A stretch of 64,000 nt of DNA from Pseudaeromonas sp963677375 (GCA_963677375.2 CAXXIF010000019.1:226502-290501), one strand, 5' to 3'; shown: positions 9,067 through 18,141, counted from the stretch's first letter. A program made the numbers and translations. Notes: a model not told the origin generated them from the sequence alone.

Positions 9067-9612
9067 TCAGCGATTGATGAGGTGTCGGGTCGATTCCTGG
9101 CGCTCTTGCATCCCCCAGAGGGCACCATCGTCTTCACTCAACAGTAGTGTGCGCTCATTGTTGAGTATGATTTTTCTGATGCGGTTGAAGCGGTTGCTTA
9201 CCAGATGTTCCAACATGCCCTCGTGGCGAGCTAGCAGCTCTTTTCCCGCAAGGTTGGTAGGCAAAAAACTGATGCTGTTGAGGGTGAAGGCGATAAATCC
9301 TTCGGAGAGGGTCCACCGCCCCTGGATCAGCAGACGCAGCATGGGGCCATCGGTCAGTGAAGTGAACTGGACCCGTGATTCAAATTGCAACTGGCCATTC
9401 GCCAGCAATAGCAACTCCCCCCACTCATGCCAGCGATTGAGTTTGTGCTCCAGTAACAGGGTCGCCGTCTCTTCCGGGATCTGTTGTTCCCGCTCGAAGC
9501 TCCACACCCTATGGGTCAGCTCACGTTGCAGATGAGCGTCGCTGGATAACCACAGGTTCAACAAGATGCCGCTGACGGCCAGCAGCGTGAATAGCCAGGG
9601 TAACCCGCGCAT
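9067..9612 (-). CDS. ToxS-like membrane regulatory protein
   Basis: A 181-residue protein with an N-terminal membrane segment (about residues 7-23) and a periplasmic domain. Several segments line up with Vibrio ToxS as I remember it: LTHRVW near the start, IQGRWTLSEG in the middle, and IRKIILNNERTLLLSEDDGALWG near the end. ToxS protects and modulates the periplasmic domain of the regulator ToxR. ATG 9612 shares one base with the stop of the upstream gene (TGATG), so the two are translationally coupled. That coupling supports a ToxR/ToxS-type pair, but the partner here lacks the ToxR DNA-binding domain. Confidence 0.7.
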   Translation of the reverse strand: MRGLPWLFTLLAVSGILLNLWLSSDAHLQRELTHRVWSFEREQQIPEETATLLLEHKLNRWHEWGELLLLANGQLQFESRVQFTSLTDGPMLRLLIQGRWTLSEGFIAFTLNSISFLPTNLAGKELLARHEGMLEHLVSNRFNRIRKIILNNERTLLLSEDDGALWGMQERQESTRHLINR

Positions 9613-10010
9613 CAGTGACAAGATTGGGGCAGGGTGTCAGTCAATTGATAGTTATAGGTTCTGTCGGCGCTCATCCACACAACCGACCAGCCTAACTCGG
9701 AGGGTTCCAGCAGAATGTGGTCGGGGGCAGGCAACGTCTGCTGACGGCCCCACTGCAGCAAACAACGGAGCAGTTCGGGTTTATCGATGGCGACTGGAGC
9801 ACCGTGTTGCCATTCCAGCAGAACGGTATCGGGCAGTTGGGGCTCTAGTTGATAGCTGTGATACAGAACGCCCAAACTGAGCAATGCCAAGAGCAGACTG
9901 CCTAGCATCCAGCCGCGTCGAAGGCGGCTCATGATGTTCTCTTCGGGTTCGAAGGCCTGGCTTTGCAGCAAGGAGGCCAGCTCTTCTTCATTCAACGGTG
10001 ATAGCAACAT
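9612..10010 (-). CDS. Short ToxR-like bitopic membrane protein without a DNA-binding domain
   Basis: A 132-residue protein: a cytoplasmic stretch of about 30 residues (LSPLNEEELASLLQS), one membrane segment (WMLGSLLLALLSLGVLYH), then a periplasmic domain of about 80 residues with two cysteines. I choose ATG 10010, which has AGGA seven bases upstream; the frame is open to a TTG at 10103. Position and coupling to the ToxS-like gene suggest a ToxR or TcpP-type partner. However, there is no winged-helix domain, and the lnt terminator at 10152-10177 leaves no room for one. It may be a truncated regulator or a distinct periplasmic partner. Confidence 0.55.
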   Translation of the reverse strand: MLLSPLNEEELASLLQSQAFEPEENIMSRLRRGWMLGSLLLALLSLGVLYHSYQLEPQLPDTVLLEWQHGAPVAIDKPELLRCLLQWGRQQTLPAPDHILLEPSELGWSVVWMSADRTYNYQLTDTLPQSCH

Positions 10011-10151
10011 ACGTACATCCTGCCGAAACTTGCTGAAGATCAGTATGTCACTCAAACGACCCTGAGCACGGGCTTCTGTACCGACTTTACCTGTTATTAC
10101 CAAACCCTGTGCAATGCCAACATCGATCTACATAACTTTGCAGCAAATTAA

Positions 10152-10177
10152 CAAAAACCCCTGAAAAGAGGTTTTTG
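10152..10177 (-). terminator. Intrinsic terminator downstream of lnt
   Basis: Eight-base stem CAAAAACC (10152-10159) and GGTTTTTG (10170-10177) around a ten-base loop. On the minus strand the second arm ends in GTTTTTG followed by TTAATT. It lies 39 bases past the lnt stop. Confidence 0.7.
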
Positions 10178-10215
10178 CTCTGGGGATGGGGGGGCAGGCA
10201 AGGAGACCGAAGCGG

Positions 10216-11796
10216 TTAATTCAGACTGCCACTTCTTCGCCGTTGTCGCCAGCCCGCGAACCCTAGCGCCAGCACCACCCAGCCGATCAAGGGCCAACTA
10301 CCAAAGCGGTTGTAGGGGGTTTGTCCACTCGCTGGAGCCACATCCACCCGCAGCACCTGTTGTTTGAACTGGGGCAACATCTTGATGGGCTGACCTCGGG
10401 AGTCGATAGCCAGGGTGACACCGCTGTTGGTGGCGCGGATCACCGGCTTGCCAAACTCGATGGCGCGCATGCGGGTGATCTCCATATGCTGCCAGGGGCC
10501 GTGGGAGGTCCCGAACCAGGTGTCGTTGCTGACCGTCAGCAGATAGTCAGTATCGGCATGGACGTTGTGGCGCAACTCGTCGGAGAAGGCCATCTCGTAA
10601 CAGATGGCGGTAGCAAAGCGGTGGCCATGAGCCAGAATGTTATCCTGTTCAGCCGCCCCTCGACTGAAGGAGGACATGGGCAGATTGAAAAATGGCGCTA
10701 TGGGTCGAAGCAGATCGCCGAACGGCACAAACTCGCCAATCGGCACCAGATGTTGCTTGTAGTAGCGATTGCCGTGGGCGTATTGGTAGCTCTGGCGCCC
10801 CTCGTCATCGATCAATCCCATGCCGATTACGCCGTTATAGAAGCGACGCTCGCTCATATCCAGATACTGGATGCCGGTCAGAAAGCCGGTTTTCTGCTCG
10901 CGCATGGCGCTGTCAATATTCGTCAAAAACTCCTGCATCTCATTTTCTAGCGCCGGAACTGCCGACTCGGGCCAGACGATGATATCGGCATCCTGATTCA
11001 GGCGACTCATCTCCAGATAACGCAGCAGGGTCGGACGTATGTTCTTCGGGTCCCACTTGGCTTCCTGCGCGATGTTCCCCTGTACCAGGGCGAAGTTGAG
11101 TGGCTTGCCCGTGGTGGTCCAGCTCAGTGGCTGTAAACAGGCTCCCAAAGCAAAGGTCGCCACCGGCAGCAGCAACCAGAGTGGACGTCGCTGCCGCAGC
11201 GCCAGGGTGATGCCACCGCTACTGAGCAGGAGCAACAGGGTCACGCCCTGGACCCCGAGCAGGGGGGCAATCCCAACCAGAGGACTATTGATCTGGCTGT
11301 AACCGAACCACAGCCAGGGGAAGCCGGTCATCACATGGCCCAGAGCCCAGTCACTCAGCAACCAGAGCGCAGGAAAAGCCAGCAGGACACGCAGCCAAGG
11401 GGCGGTGCCGTCTCGCTGCGGGAAGAATCGAGCCCACAGCCAGCAGGCGGCCATGGGGTACAGCGCCAGATAGGCGGCCAATAGCGCCACCATCAAAAAG
11501 GCCACCGGCAGGGCAATGCCACCGAATACCGTCATGCTGATATGGATCCACCACAGCCCCGGCAGGTTCAGGCCGAAGGCGAAGGCAAAACCGAGCCATG
11601 CCGCACGTCTGGGGCTCTGGTTCGCCAGCAGCAGTTGCAACAGGGTGAGGGCAATGAGTGCCAGTGGCCAGATATTCCAGGGGCCGAAGGCCGGTGTGGC
11701 CATGGCTCCTGCCAGTGCGGCGCCTAGCAAGCCAGCCCAGCCTGAGGTCAAGTGGGTGCGCCAGTTGGAACGTGAAGCGAAGAGTCGGGTCATCAT
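10216..11796 (-). CDS. lnt: Apolipoprotein N-acyltransferase
   Basis: A 526-residue inner-membrane enzyme (E. coli 512) that adds the third acyl chain to lipoproteins. The N-terminal half has several membrane helices and the C-terminal half is a nitrilase-like domain. The catalytic triad is visible as Glu277 (WPESAVP), Lys347 (YYKQHLVPIGEF) and Cys399 (AICYE). A further helix lies near the C-terminus (WPLIGWVVLALGFAG). Two ATG codons lie in tandem at the start with no strong ribosome-binding site. lnt follows corC, but a hairpin with a T run between them suggests partial termination. Confidence 0.96.
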   Translation of the reverse strand: MMTRLFASRSNWRTHLTSGWAGLLGAALAGAMATPAFGPWNIWPLALIALTLLQLLLANQSPRRAAWLGFAFAFGLNLPGLWWIHISMTVFGGIALPVAFLMVALLAAYLALYPMAACWLWARFFPQRDGTAPWLRVLLAFPALWLLSDWALGHVMTGFPWLWFGYSQINSPLVGIAPLLGVQGVTLLLLLSSGGITLALRQRRPLWLLLPVATFALGACLQPLSWTTTGKPLNFALVQGNIAQEAKWDPKNIRPTLLRYLEMSRLNQDADIIVWPESAVPALENEMQEFLTNIDSAMREQKTGFLTGIQYLDMSERRFYNGVIGMGLIDDEGRQSYQYAHGNRYYKQHLVPIGEFVPFGDLLRPIAPFFNLPMSSFSRGAAEQDNILAHGHRFATAICYEMAFSDELRHNVHADTDYLLTVSNDTWFGTSHGPWQHMEITRMRAIEFGKPVIRATNSGVTLAIDSRGQPIKMLPQFKQQVLRVDVAPASGQTPYNRFGSWPLIGWVVLALGFAGWRQRRRSGSLN

Positions 11797-11850
11797 GGGT
11801 GAATTCTGGGTCTATGAGTTATTGGTTTGGGAACGGGAATGGCGCCGGAT

Positions 11851-11887
11851 AAAAGCAGACCGCCAGTCCATGGGGGAGCTGGCGGTC
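11851..11887 (-). terminator. Terminator or attenuator between corC and lnt
   Basis: Nine-base stem GACCGCCAG (11858-11866) and CTGGCGGTC (11879-11887), read on the minus strand and followed by TGCTTTTAT. It lies between corC and lnt and would limit read-through. Confidence 0.65.
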
Positions 11888-11924
11888 ACACCTGCGATCT
11901 GGCTTCATCATCGTCGAGATGGGG

Positions 11925-12812
11925 TCAATCGTTGCTACTCTCGCCATCGGCCTCATGGGTCTGCGGGATCTTGACCTGCAACTGCAGCAGACGGCGGCGG
12001 TCAGCATGTACCACCTTGAAGGTGAAACCGGCCAGAGTCACAGCTTCACCCTTCTTGGGCAGATGACCAAAGGCATGCATCACCAGACCACCGACGGTAT
12101 CCACTTCATCATCACTGAAGGTGGTATCAAAGTAGTCGTTGAACTCTTCGATGGGGGTCAGACCATGAATGGCAAACACGCTCTTGCTGATGCGGCGGAT
12201 CTGCTCTTGTTCGTCTTCGCCGGCATCGTATTCATCCTCGATCTCGCCGACGATGAGCTCCAGGATATCTTCGATGGTGACGAGTCCGGATACGCCGCCA
12301 AACTCATCGACCACTATGGCCATGTGGTAGCGTTGCTGCTGGAACTCCTTGAGCAACCGATCCACCCGCTTGCTCTCGGGAACGACCACTGCCGGCCTTA
12401 ATACCTTGTCAAAGCTGAACGCTTCGTTGGTCAGACCAACGGCAAATTGCAGCAGATCCTTGGCCAGTAGTATCCCTTCGACATGATCCTTGTCTTCATT
12501 GATCACCGGAAAGCGGGAATGGGCGGATTCGATGATGATGGGCAGGAAGGTTTCCACCGGCTGATTGCGACGAATGGTCACCATCTGGGAGCGGGGGATC
12601 ATGATATCGCGTACCCGTAGTTCGGCGATCTCGAGCACACCCTCGATCATCTCCTTGGTCTCTTCATCAATGACATCGCGCTCTTCGGCATCCTGGATCA
12701 TGCCAACCAGCTCATGGCGATCCTTGGGCTCGCCTTGAAACAGATGGCTGAGACGATCCAGCCAATTTTTACGGGATGTCTGACTCGGGGGCTGACTCTG
12801 TTCGTCACTCAT
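11925..12812 (-). CDS. corC: CorC/HlyC-family protein (YbeX)
   Basis: A 295-residue cytoplasmic protein (E. coli 292) linked to magnesium and cobalt efflux and ribosome homeostasis. Two CBS domains occupy about residues 65-190 (RDIMIPRSQMVT and VVVDEFGGVSGLVT), followed by the CorC-HlyC C-terminal domain. The E. coli order phoH-ybeY-corC-lnt is kept. It starts 17 bases after ybeY. Confidence 0.94.
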   Translation of the reverse strand: MSDEQSQPPSQTSRKNWLDRLSHLFQGEPKDRHELVGMIQDAEERDVIDEETKEMIEGVLEIAELRVRDIMIPRSQMVTIRRNQPVETFLPIIIESAHSRFPVINEDKDHVEGILLAKDLLQFAVGLTNEAFSFDKVLRPAVVVPESKRVDRLLKEFQQQRYHMAIVVDEFGGVSGLVTIEDILELIVGEIEDEYDAGEDEQEQIRRISKSVFAIHGLTPIEEFNDYFDTTFSDDEVDTVGGLVMHAFGHLPKKGEAVTLAGFTFKVVHADRRRLLQLQVKIPQTHEADGESSND

Positions 12813-12829
12813 GGTGTGTGGATGTGTCC

Positions 12830-13294
12830 TTATATCTCATCGTCTTGGTAGGGGTTATCAAAGCCGAGCGCTTGCATAAATTCAACTTCCAGCGCTTCCA
12901 TCTCTTCGGCTTCGTCATCGTCAATATGGTCATACCCTAACAAATGCAAGCTACCATGCACAACCATATGAGCCCAGTGGGCAAATAAAGGCTTGTTCTG
13001 TTCCTGAGCCTCCCGTTCGACGACCTGGCGGCAGATGATGAGATCGCCGAGCAAGGGGAGTTCGACCCCGGGAGGGCACTCGAACGGGAAGGAGAGCACA
13101 TTGGTCGGTTTGTCCTTGCCGCGGTAGGTCAGATTTAGCTGATTGCTCTCGGCTTCATCCACCAGACGAATGGTGACTTCCGCCTCTTCCTGAAACGGCA
13201 ATACAGCGGCATCCAGCCAGAGCTGGAAGTCGGCTTCGGTAGGCAGGCCATCGGTGTGGGCACAGGCCAGCTGTAAATCGAGGATCACGCTCAT
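12830..13294 (-). CDS. ybeY: Endoribonuclease YbeY (rRNA maturation)
   Basis: A 154-residue metalloprotein (E. coli 155) needed for 16S rRNA 3' maturation and ribosome quality control. The zinc motif HGSLHLLGYDH gives His113, His117 and His123. Its ATG overlaps the phoH stop (ATGA), implying translational coupling. Confidence 0.96.
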   Translation of the reverse strand: MSVILDLQLACAHTDGLPTEADFQLWLDAAVLPFQEEAEVTIRLVDEAESNQLNLTYRGKDKPTNVLSFPFECPPGVELPLLGDLIICRQVVEREAQEQNKPLFAHWAHMVVHGSLHLLGYDHIDDDEAEEMEALEVEFMQALGFDNPYQDDEI

Positions 13295-14355
13295 GACGAG
13301 GACTCCGTGTTGGCTTGCGGTTTTTGCCGCTCGGCTTCCAGCCGGCGTTGCTGCTCTTCGAAGGACTCATAGGCCTTGACGATGCGAGCGACCACCGGAT
13401 GCCGGACTACGTCCTCGGCCTGGAAGAAGTTGAATGAGAGGCCATCGACATCACTCAATACTTCGATGGCATGACGCAGACCGGATTTCTGATGGCGCGG
13501 TAAGTCGATTTGGGTGATGTCGCCGGTGACCACGGCTTTGGAGTTGAAGCCAATCCGGGTCAGGAACATCTTCATCTGCTCGACCGAGGTGTTCTGCCCT
13601 TCATCGAGGATGATAAAGGCATCGTTCAGGGTCCGGCCACGCATATAGGCTAGCGGGGCGATTTCGATGATCTGGCGCTCGATGAGCTTTTCGACGCGCT
13701 CGAAGCCGAGCATTTCGAACAGGGCGTCGTAGAGCGGGCGCAAGTAAGGGTCAACCTTCTGCGACAAGTCGCCGGGCAGGAAGCCGAGCTTCTCTCCGGC
13801 TTCCACCGCCGGGCGGGTCAGCAGGATGCGGCGCACATCCTGACGCTCCAGGGCATCGACCGCTGCTGCCACGGCCAGATAGGTCTTGCCGGTACCGGCC
13901 GGACCTATGCCGAAGGTGATGTCGTGAGTCACCACGTTGGCGATGTATTGGGCCTGATTCGGAGTGCGTGGTTTGACCATGCCCCGCTTGGTCTTGATGT
14001 TGACTTCCTTACCGTAGGGAATAGTGCTCGCAGCCTGGGAGTTGGTCGCTTCATCCTGGTCCAGAACATGGCACTCGGTGATCGCCAGATGGACCTGATC
14101 CGGGGTCAGGTCGACCAGCTTCTGACCGCGTACCGGCTGGGTTTCCACATACAGGCGTTTGAGCAGTTCGATCACGATTTCGGCCTGCAGTGCTTTCCCC
14201 ACCACCTGAAAGTGGTGATCGCGGTAGATAATTTCGACGCCGAGACGGCGTTCGATCTGCTTGATATTGTCATCAAATGGGCCACAGAGGCTGGCCAGAC
14301 GCTGGGCGTCAGCGGGTTCCAGGTGCAGATCCAGAGTAGTGATATGACGGCTCAA
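13291..14355 (-). CDS. phoH: PhoH-like ATPase YbeZ (TTG start)
   Basis: A 354-residue PhoH-family P-loop ATPase (E. coli YbeZ 346) that works with YbeY in RNA metabolism. Walker A is GPAGTGKT and Walker B is in FIILDEGQN. The frame is open to a TTG at 14385, but TTG 14355 has GAGAGG six bases upstream. It also gives an N-terminus (MSRHITTLDLHLEPAD) that aligns with E. coli YbeZ. It follows miaB after a short gap containing a GC-rich hairpin. Confidence 0.95.
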   Translation of the reverse strand: MSRHITTLDLHLEPADAQRLASLCGPFDDNIKQIERRLGVEIIYRDHHFQVVGKALQAEIVIELLKRLYVETQPVRGQKLVDLTPDQVHLAITECHVLDQDEATNSQAASTIPYGKEVNIKTKRGMVKPRTPNQAQYIANVVTHDITFGIGPAGTGKTYLAVAAAVDALERQDVRRILLTRPAVEAGEKLGFLPGDLSQKVDPYLRPLYDALFEMLGFERVEKLIERQIIEIAPLAYMRGRTLNDAFIILDEGQNTSVEQMKMFLTRIGFNSKAVVTGDITQIDLPRHQKSGLRHAIEVLSDVDGLSFNFFQAEDVVRHPVVARIVKAYESFEEQQRRLEAERQKPQANTESSS

Positions 14356-14394
14356 TGTATCCTCTCGGGCAATTCTCTCGGACAAAATCAGAAC

Positions 14395-14416
14395 ACGGGG
14401 GCGCGCAGGCCCCCGT
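14395..14416 (-). terminator. GC-rich hairpin between miaB and phoH
   Basis: Eight-base stem ACGGGGGC (14395-14402) and GCCCCCGT (14409-14416). On the minus strand it is followed by GTTCTGATTTTG. It could act as a weak terminator or processing site, and it lies just upstream of the TTG start of phoH. Confidence 0.45.
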
Positions 14417-14421
14417 CGGGA

Positions 14422-15852
14422 TCAGGGACGGAAAGTGGCGACACCCAGTTCATCGGCAACGCCATCGGGACGACGGGCGAGGATTTCACTCGGACGAATG
14501 CTGTGGCGTAAATCCATGTCCGCTTCGGTCCGTACCAGTTTGCCGCGCAGCGAGTGGGGGAACACCTCAGTGATCTCCACATCGACGAACTGACCAATCA
14601 GGCGGGCGTCGCCCTCGAAATTGACCACTCGGCTGTTTTCGGTGCGGCCGCGCAACTCCATCAGGTCGTTCTTGGATGGACCTTCCACCAGAATGCGCTG
14701 GACGGTACCGAACATCTCGCGACTGTACTGCATGGCCTGGTTGTTGATCACCTGCTGCAGGTGATACAGACGTTCCTTCTTCACCTCCATCGGGGTGTCA
14801 TCCGGCATGTCGGCGGCCGGTGTCCCCGGGCGCGGACTGAAGATGAAGCTGAAACTCATGTCGAACTTGATATCGTCGATGAGCTTCATGGTGCGGGCGA
14901 AGTCGTCATCGGTTTCACCAGGGAAGCCGACGATAAAATCGGAGCTGATGGTGATATCTGGACGGGCAAGCCGCAAGGCGCGGATCTTCGACTTGTATTC
15001 CAGTGCCGTATGTGGTCGTTTCATCATGGTCAGGATGCGATCCGAGCCGCTTTGCACCGGCAGGTGCAGGAAGCTGACCAGCTCAGGGGTGTCCTTGTAG
15101 ACCTCGATGATGTCATCGGTGAATTCGATGGGGTGACTGGTGGTATAGCGAATCCGGTCGATACCATCGATGGCCGCCACCAAACGCAGCAGTTGGGCAA
15201 AGGTACAGAGCTCGCCATCGTGGGTCGGCCCGCGGTAGGCATTGACGTTTTGCCCCAGCAAATTCACTTCGCGCACACCCTGCTCGGCCAACTGGGCAAT
15301 TTCAAATAACACATCGTCGAGAGGGCGACTCACCTCTTCGCCCCGAGTATAGGGAACGACGCAGTAAGTGCAGTATTTGGAGCAGCCTTCCATGATGGAG
15401 ACATAGGCAGTGGGGCCCTCGGCGCGCGGTTCGGGCAGGGAATCGAACTTCTCGATCTCCGGGAAGGAGACATCGACCTGGGCACCATGACCACTCTGCA
15501 CCTGCTTGATCATCTGCGGCAGGCGGTGCAGGGTTTGCGGTCCGAAGACGATATCGACTTGCGGTGCGCGGGTACGGATGGCATCGCCTTCTTGGGAGGC
15601 CACGCAACCACCAACCGCAATCACCAGGTTCGGATTGATTTTTTTCAGCTCCTTCCAGCGCCCCAGTTGATGGAACAGCTTCTCCTGGGCTTTTTCCCGG
15701 ATGGAGCAGGTATTGAGCACCAGCACGTCGGCCTCGTCGGCCAGTTCGGTGGCTTCGTAGCCTTGGGAGGCACCCAACAAGTCCGCCATCTTGGACGAGT
15801 CGTACTCGTTCATCTGGCAGCCCCAGGTTTTGATATGCAGTTTTTTGCTCAT
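14422..15852 (-). CDS. miaB: tRNA-2-methylthio-N6-dimethylallyladenosine synthase MiaB
   Basis: A 476-residue radical-SAM methylthiotransferase (E. coli 474) that modifies A37 of tRNAs reading UNN codons. The UPF0004 domain has Cys12, Cys49 and Cys83 for one iron-sulfur cluster. The radical-SAM triplet is Cys157, Cys161 and Cys164 (CSKYCTYC), and a TRAM domain closes the protein. It starts at ATG 15852 (MSKKLHIKTWGCQMNEYDSS). It is divergent from ubiF, the same arrangement as in E. coli. Confidence 0.97.
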   Translation of the reverse strand: MSKKLHIKTWGCQMNEYDSSKMADLLGASQGYEATELADEADVLVLNTCSIREKAQEKLFHQLGRWKELKKINPNLVIAVGGCVASQEGDAIRTRAPQVDIVFGPQTLHRLPQMIKQVQSGHGAQVDVSFPEIEKFDSLPEPRAEGPTAYVSIMEGCSKYCTYCVVPYTRGEEVSRPLDDVLFEIAQLAEQGVREVNLLGQNVNAYRGPTHDGELCTFAQLLRLVAAIDGIDRIRYTTSHPIEFTDDIIEVYKDTPELVSFLHLPVQSGSDRILTMMKRPHTALEYKSKIRALRLARPDITISSDFIVGFPGETDDDFARTMKLIDDIKFDMSFSFIFSPRPGTPAADMPDDTPMEVKKERLYHLQQVINNQAMQYSREMFGTVQRILVEGPSKNDLMELRGRTENSRVVNFEGDARLIGQFVDVEITEVFPHSLRGKLVRTEADMDLRHSIRPSEILARRPDGVADELGVATFRP

Positions 15853-16141
15853 GGAGATTCTTTGCGCGCTTAACCAAATAATTCAAGGGAGGCAGGAAGG
15901 GACTCAGCCATTCGCTACCCGAAGGACCGCGTATTCTACCCCCTTACTCCGATGGAGACTAGTTTCTATCCAACCCGCATTTTGTAGGGGTATTGTCGCT
16001 GAGGCATCCTTCCAGATCCCACATTCCCGCTGATTTTCAGCCGTATTCGCTCCCGACGCATCCGGGCTGGGATACAATGGCGGCCTCGGAGATAACCTTG
16101 TTGCTGCGCCATCACCGGATGGTTGCCATTGGAGTCGGTTG

Positions 16142-17344
16142 ATGGAACCCCAAGAGTCACAGATACCCCCTATTCGGAATGCCGATATTACCGTGATTGG
16201 CGGTGGCATGGTGGGTGCGGCCGCCGCCTGTCGTCTGGCCCAGGCCGGACTCGATGTGGTGGTGGTCGAGGCGCAAGCCCCCCTGCCTTTTGCTCCGGAA
16301 CAGGCGATGGATCTGCGTGTTTCGGCCATCAGCCCGGCCTCGGTTGCCTTATTACAGGCTTGCGGTGCCTGGACCTCGGTTCTGGCGATGCGTGCCTGCC
16401 CCTATCGTTGGCTGGAAACCTGGGAGCTGGAGGGAATGGCAACCCGCTTTGCCGCCGCGCAGTTGGGCGTCTCCGAGTTGGGGTTCATCGTCGAAAACCG
16501 CATTCTGCAACTGGCGTTGTGGCAACAACTGCGGGCGTTGCCGAATGTGACGCTACGAGTCGGCGTCCAACTCGCAGGGCTTAGCCAACATGCGGATGGC
16601 ACCCTGATCACCTTGAGTGATGGTTCGCAGCTTGCCAGCCGTCTGGTGTTGGGGGCCGATGGCGCCCAATCGCGGACCCGCGAATTAGCGCAGATTGGCG
16701 TGACCAGTTGGGACTATCGTCAGGCCTGCTTGCTGATCAATGTGGATATTGCCGGTGGCCAGCAGGACATCACCTGGCAGCAGTTTACCTCCCGTGGGCC
16801 GCGGGCCTTTTTGCCGCTGGCCGGTAGTCATGGCTCTTTGGTGTGGTACGACACCCCGGAGCGGGTGCGGGAGCTGCAGGGCTTGCCGTTGCCGCAGTTG
16901 GCCGTGCAGGTGCGGCAGCACTTTCCGGCGCGCTTGCCGGAGTTTGTTGTCACGGCGGCGGGAAGTTTTGCCCTGACCCGACGCCATGCCCAGCGCTATG
17001 TCAGTGGCCGAGTGGTGCTACTGGGCGATGCGGCTCATACCATACATCCGCTGGCGGGGCAGGGGGTGAACCTGGGATTTCGGGATGTCAGCGAGCTGTG
17101 TCAGCGCATCGAGGCGGCGCTGCAGGCTGGCGAGCCCTGGGATGCTTCGCCCCTGCTACGCGACTATGAGCGTCGTCGGCGTCGGGATAATTTGCTGATG
17201 CAAACCGCAATGGATGGTTTCTATCTGGCCTTTAGCAATGATCTGCCGCCGCTCCGGCTAGTGCGCAATCTGGGACTGTTGCTGGCGGAGCATGGTGGCC
17301 CGCTCAAGCGCCTGGCGCTGCGGTATGCCTTGGGACTGGCGTAA
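16142..17344 (+). CDS. ubiF: FAD-dependent ubiquinone hydroxylase (UbiF type)
   Basis: A 400-residue flavoprotein monooxygenase of the UbiH/UbiF/UbiI family. It shows the N-terminal dinucleotide fold VIGGGMVGAAAA, the GADGAQSRTR motif and the late FAD motif LLGDAAHTIHPLAGQG. UbiF hydroxylates C6 of the demethoxyubiquinone ring. I assign UbiF rather than UbiH or UbiI by position: in E. coli ubiF is divergent from miaB and next to the Met/Gln tRNA operon. ATG 16142 is preferred to the TTG one codon earlier. The 289 bases between miaB and ubiF hold only the divergent promoters. Confidence 0.88.
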   Translation: MEPQESQIPPIRNADITVIGGGMVGAAAACRLAQAGLDVVVVEAQAPLPFAPEQAMDLRVSAISPASVALLQACGAWTSVLAMRACPYRWLETWELEGMATRFAAAQLGVSELGFIVENRILQLALWQQLRALPNVTLRVGVQLAGLSQHADGTLITLSDGSQLASRLVLGADGAQSRTRELAQIGVTSWDYRQACLLINVDIAGGQQDITWQQFTSRGPRAFLPLAGSHGSLVWYDTPERVRELQGLPLPQLAVQVRQHFPARLPEFVVTAAGSFALTRRHAQRYVSGRVVLLGDAAHTIHPLAGQGVNLGFRDVSELCQRIEAALQAGEPWDASPLLRDYERRRRRDNLLMQTAMDGFYLAFSNDLPPLRLVRNLGLLLAEHGGPLKRLALRYALGLA

Positions 17345-17497
17345 CAACGGCACTTTGAGCATGGGCATGCTGAAGCGGCCCATGATGAAATACTGCGCAA
17401 ACAGATCACCTTATGTGGCGTTCAGGATGATTTCTTGACGAATAGGGAATAAATACAACGAAGATGAAGATCAGGATGAAACGGAAGAGGGGGAGAA

Positions 17498-17574
17498 TGG
17501 TGGCTATGACGGGATTCGAACCTGTGACCCCCGCATTATGAGTGCGATGCTCTAACCAACTGAGCTACATAGCC
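17498..17574 (-). tRNA. tRNA-Met (CAT), copy 1
   Basis: A 77-base elongator tRNA-Met with encoded CCA, anticodon CAT in loop CTCATAA, and D arm AGCTCAGTTGGTTAGAGC. It is nearly identical to E. coli metT and is the last tRNA in transcription order. Confidence 0.97.
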
Positions 17575-17603
17575 ATTTTAAATTTTTTACTTGCGGAACT
17601 AGA

Positions 17604-17653
17604 TGGCTGGGGTGCTGGAATTCGAAGCTAGGCATATTGCCGAGAGCAAAACC
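17604..17653 (-). pseudogene. Degenerate tRNA-Gln 3' half, copy 1
   Basis: About 50 bases corresponding to the anticodon loop, T arm and acceptor 3' strand with CCA of the neighbouring tRNA-Gln, with several substitutions. The 5' half is missing, replaced by unrelated sequence. The next unit starts exactly 74 bases away. It cannot fold as a complete tRNA. Confidence 0.8.
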
Positions 17654-17677
17654 AACTTTCAGTCATTCATCTAAATA

Positions 17678-17727
17678 TGGCTGGGGTGCTGAGATTTGAA
17701 CCTAGGCATAACGCCGAGAGCAAAACC
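17678..17727 (-). pseudogene. Degenerate tRNA-Gln 3' half, copy 2
   Basis: Same structure as copy 1, including the downstream stretch AACTTTCAGTCATTCATCTA. It is 74 bases from copy 1 and 74 bases from the intact tRNA-Gln at 17752. Confidence 0.8.
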
Positions 17728-17751
17728 AACTTTCAGTCATTCATCTAAATA

Positions 17752-17826
17752 TGGCTGGGGTGCTAGGATTCGAACCTAGGTATGGCGAGATCAAAACCCG
17801 CTGCCTTACCGCTTGGCGACACCCCA
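17752..17826 (-). tRNA. tRNA-Gln (TTG), copy 1
   Basis: A 75-base tRNA-Gln with encoded CCA and anticodon TTG. Acceptor strands TGGGGTG and CACCCCA pair fully. It closely resembles E. coli glnU/glnW. Confidence 0.96.
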
Positions 17827-17831
17827 GTGGA

Positions 17832-17908
17832 TGGTGGCTATGACGGGATTCGAACCTGTGACCCCCGCATTATGAGTGCGATGCTCTAACCAACTGAGCT
17901 ACATAGCC
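17832..17908 (-). tRNA. tRNA-Met (CAT), copy 2
   Basis: A 77-base elongator tRNA-Met, identical in the parts compared to copy 1, including encoded CCA. It is separated from tRNA-Gln copy 1 by only 5 bases, so the two must be processed from one precursor. Confidence 0.97.
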
Positions 17909-17937
17909 ATTTGAATGTTTTTACGTTCTGAGCAAGA

Positions 17938-17986
17938 TGGCCGCGATGTTGGATTTGAACCTAGGTATGACGCCGGGAACAAAATC
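17938..17986 (-). pseudogene. Degenerate tRNA-Gln 3' half, copy 3
   Basis: The most diverged of the four fragments. It keeps a T-arm-like segment (GGATTTGAACCTAGG read on the plus strand) and an acceptor-like end, but has no 5' half. It begins 77 bases before the intact tRNA-Gln at 18015. Confidence 0.65.
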
Positions 17987-18014
17987 AACTTCACAACGAA
18001 TCATCAATCAGAGA

Positions 18015-18089
18015 TGGCTGGGGTGCTAGGATTCGAACCTAGGTATGGCGAGATCAAAACCCGCTGCCTTACCGCTTGGCGACACCCCA
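18015..18089 (-). tRNA. tRNA-Gln (TTG), copy 2
   Basis: A 75-base tRNA-Gln with encoded CCA and anticodon TTG; same sequence as copy 1. Confidence 0.96.
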
Positions 18090-18141
18090 TCCGGGACAGA
18101 ACTTAACTTAATCAACCAGCTTTTTACTTGACGTATCAAGA

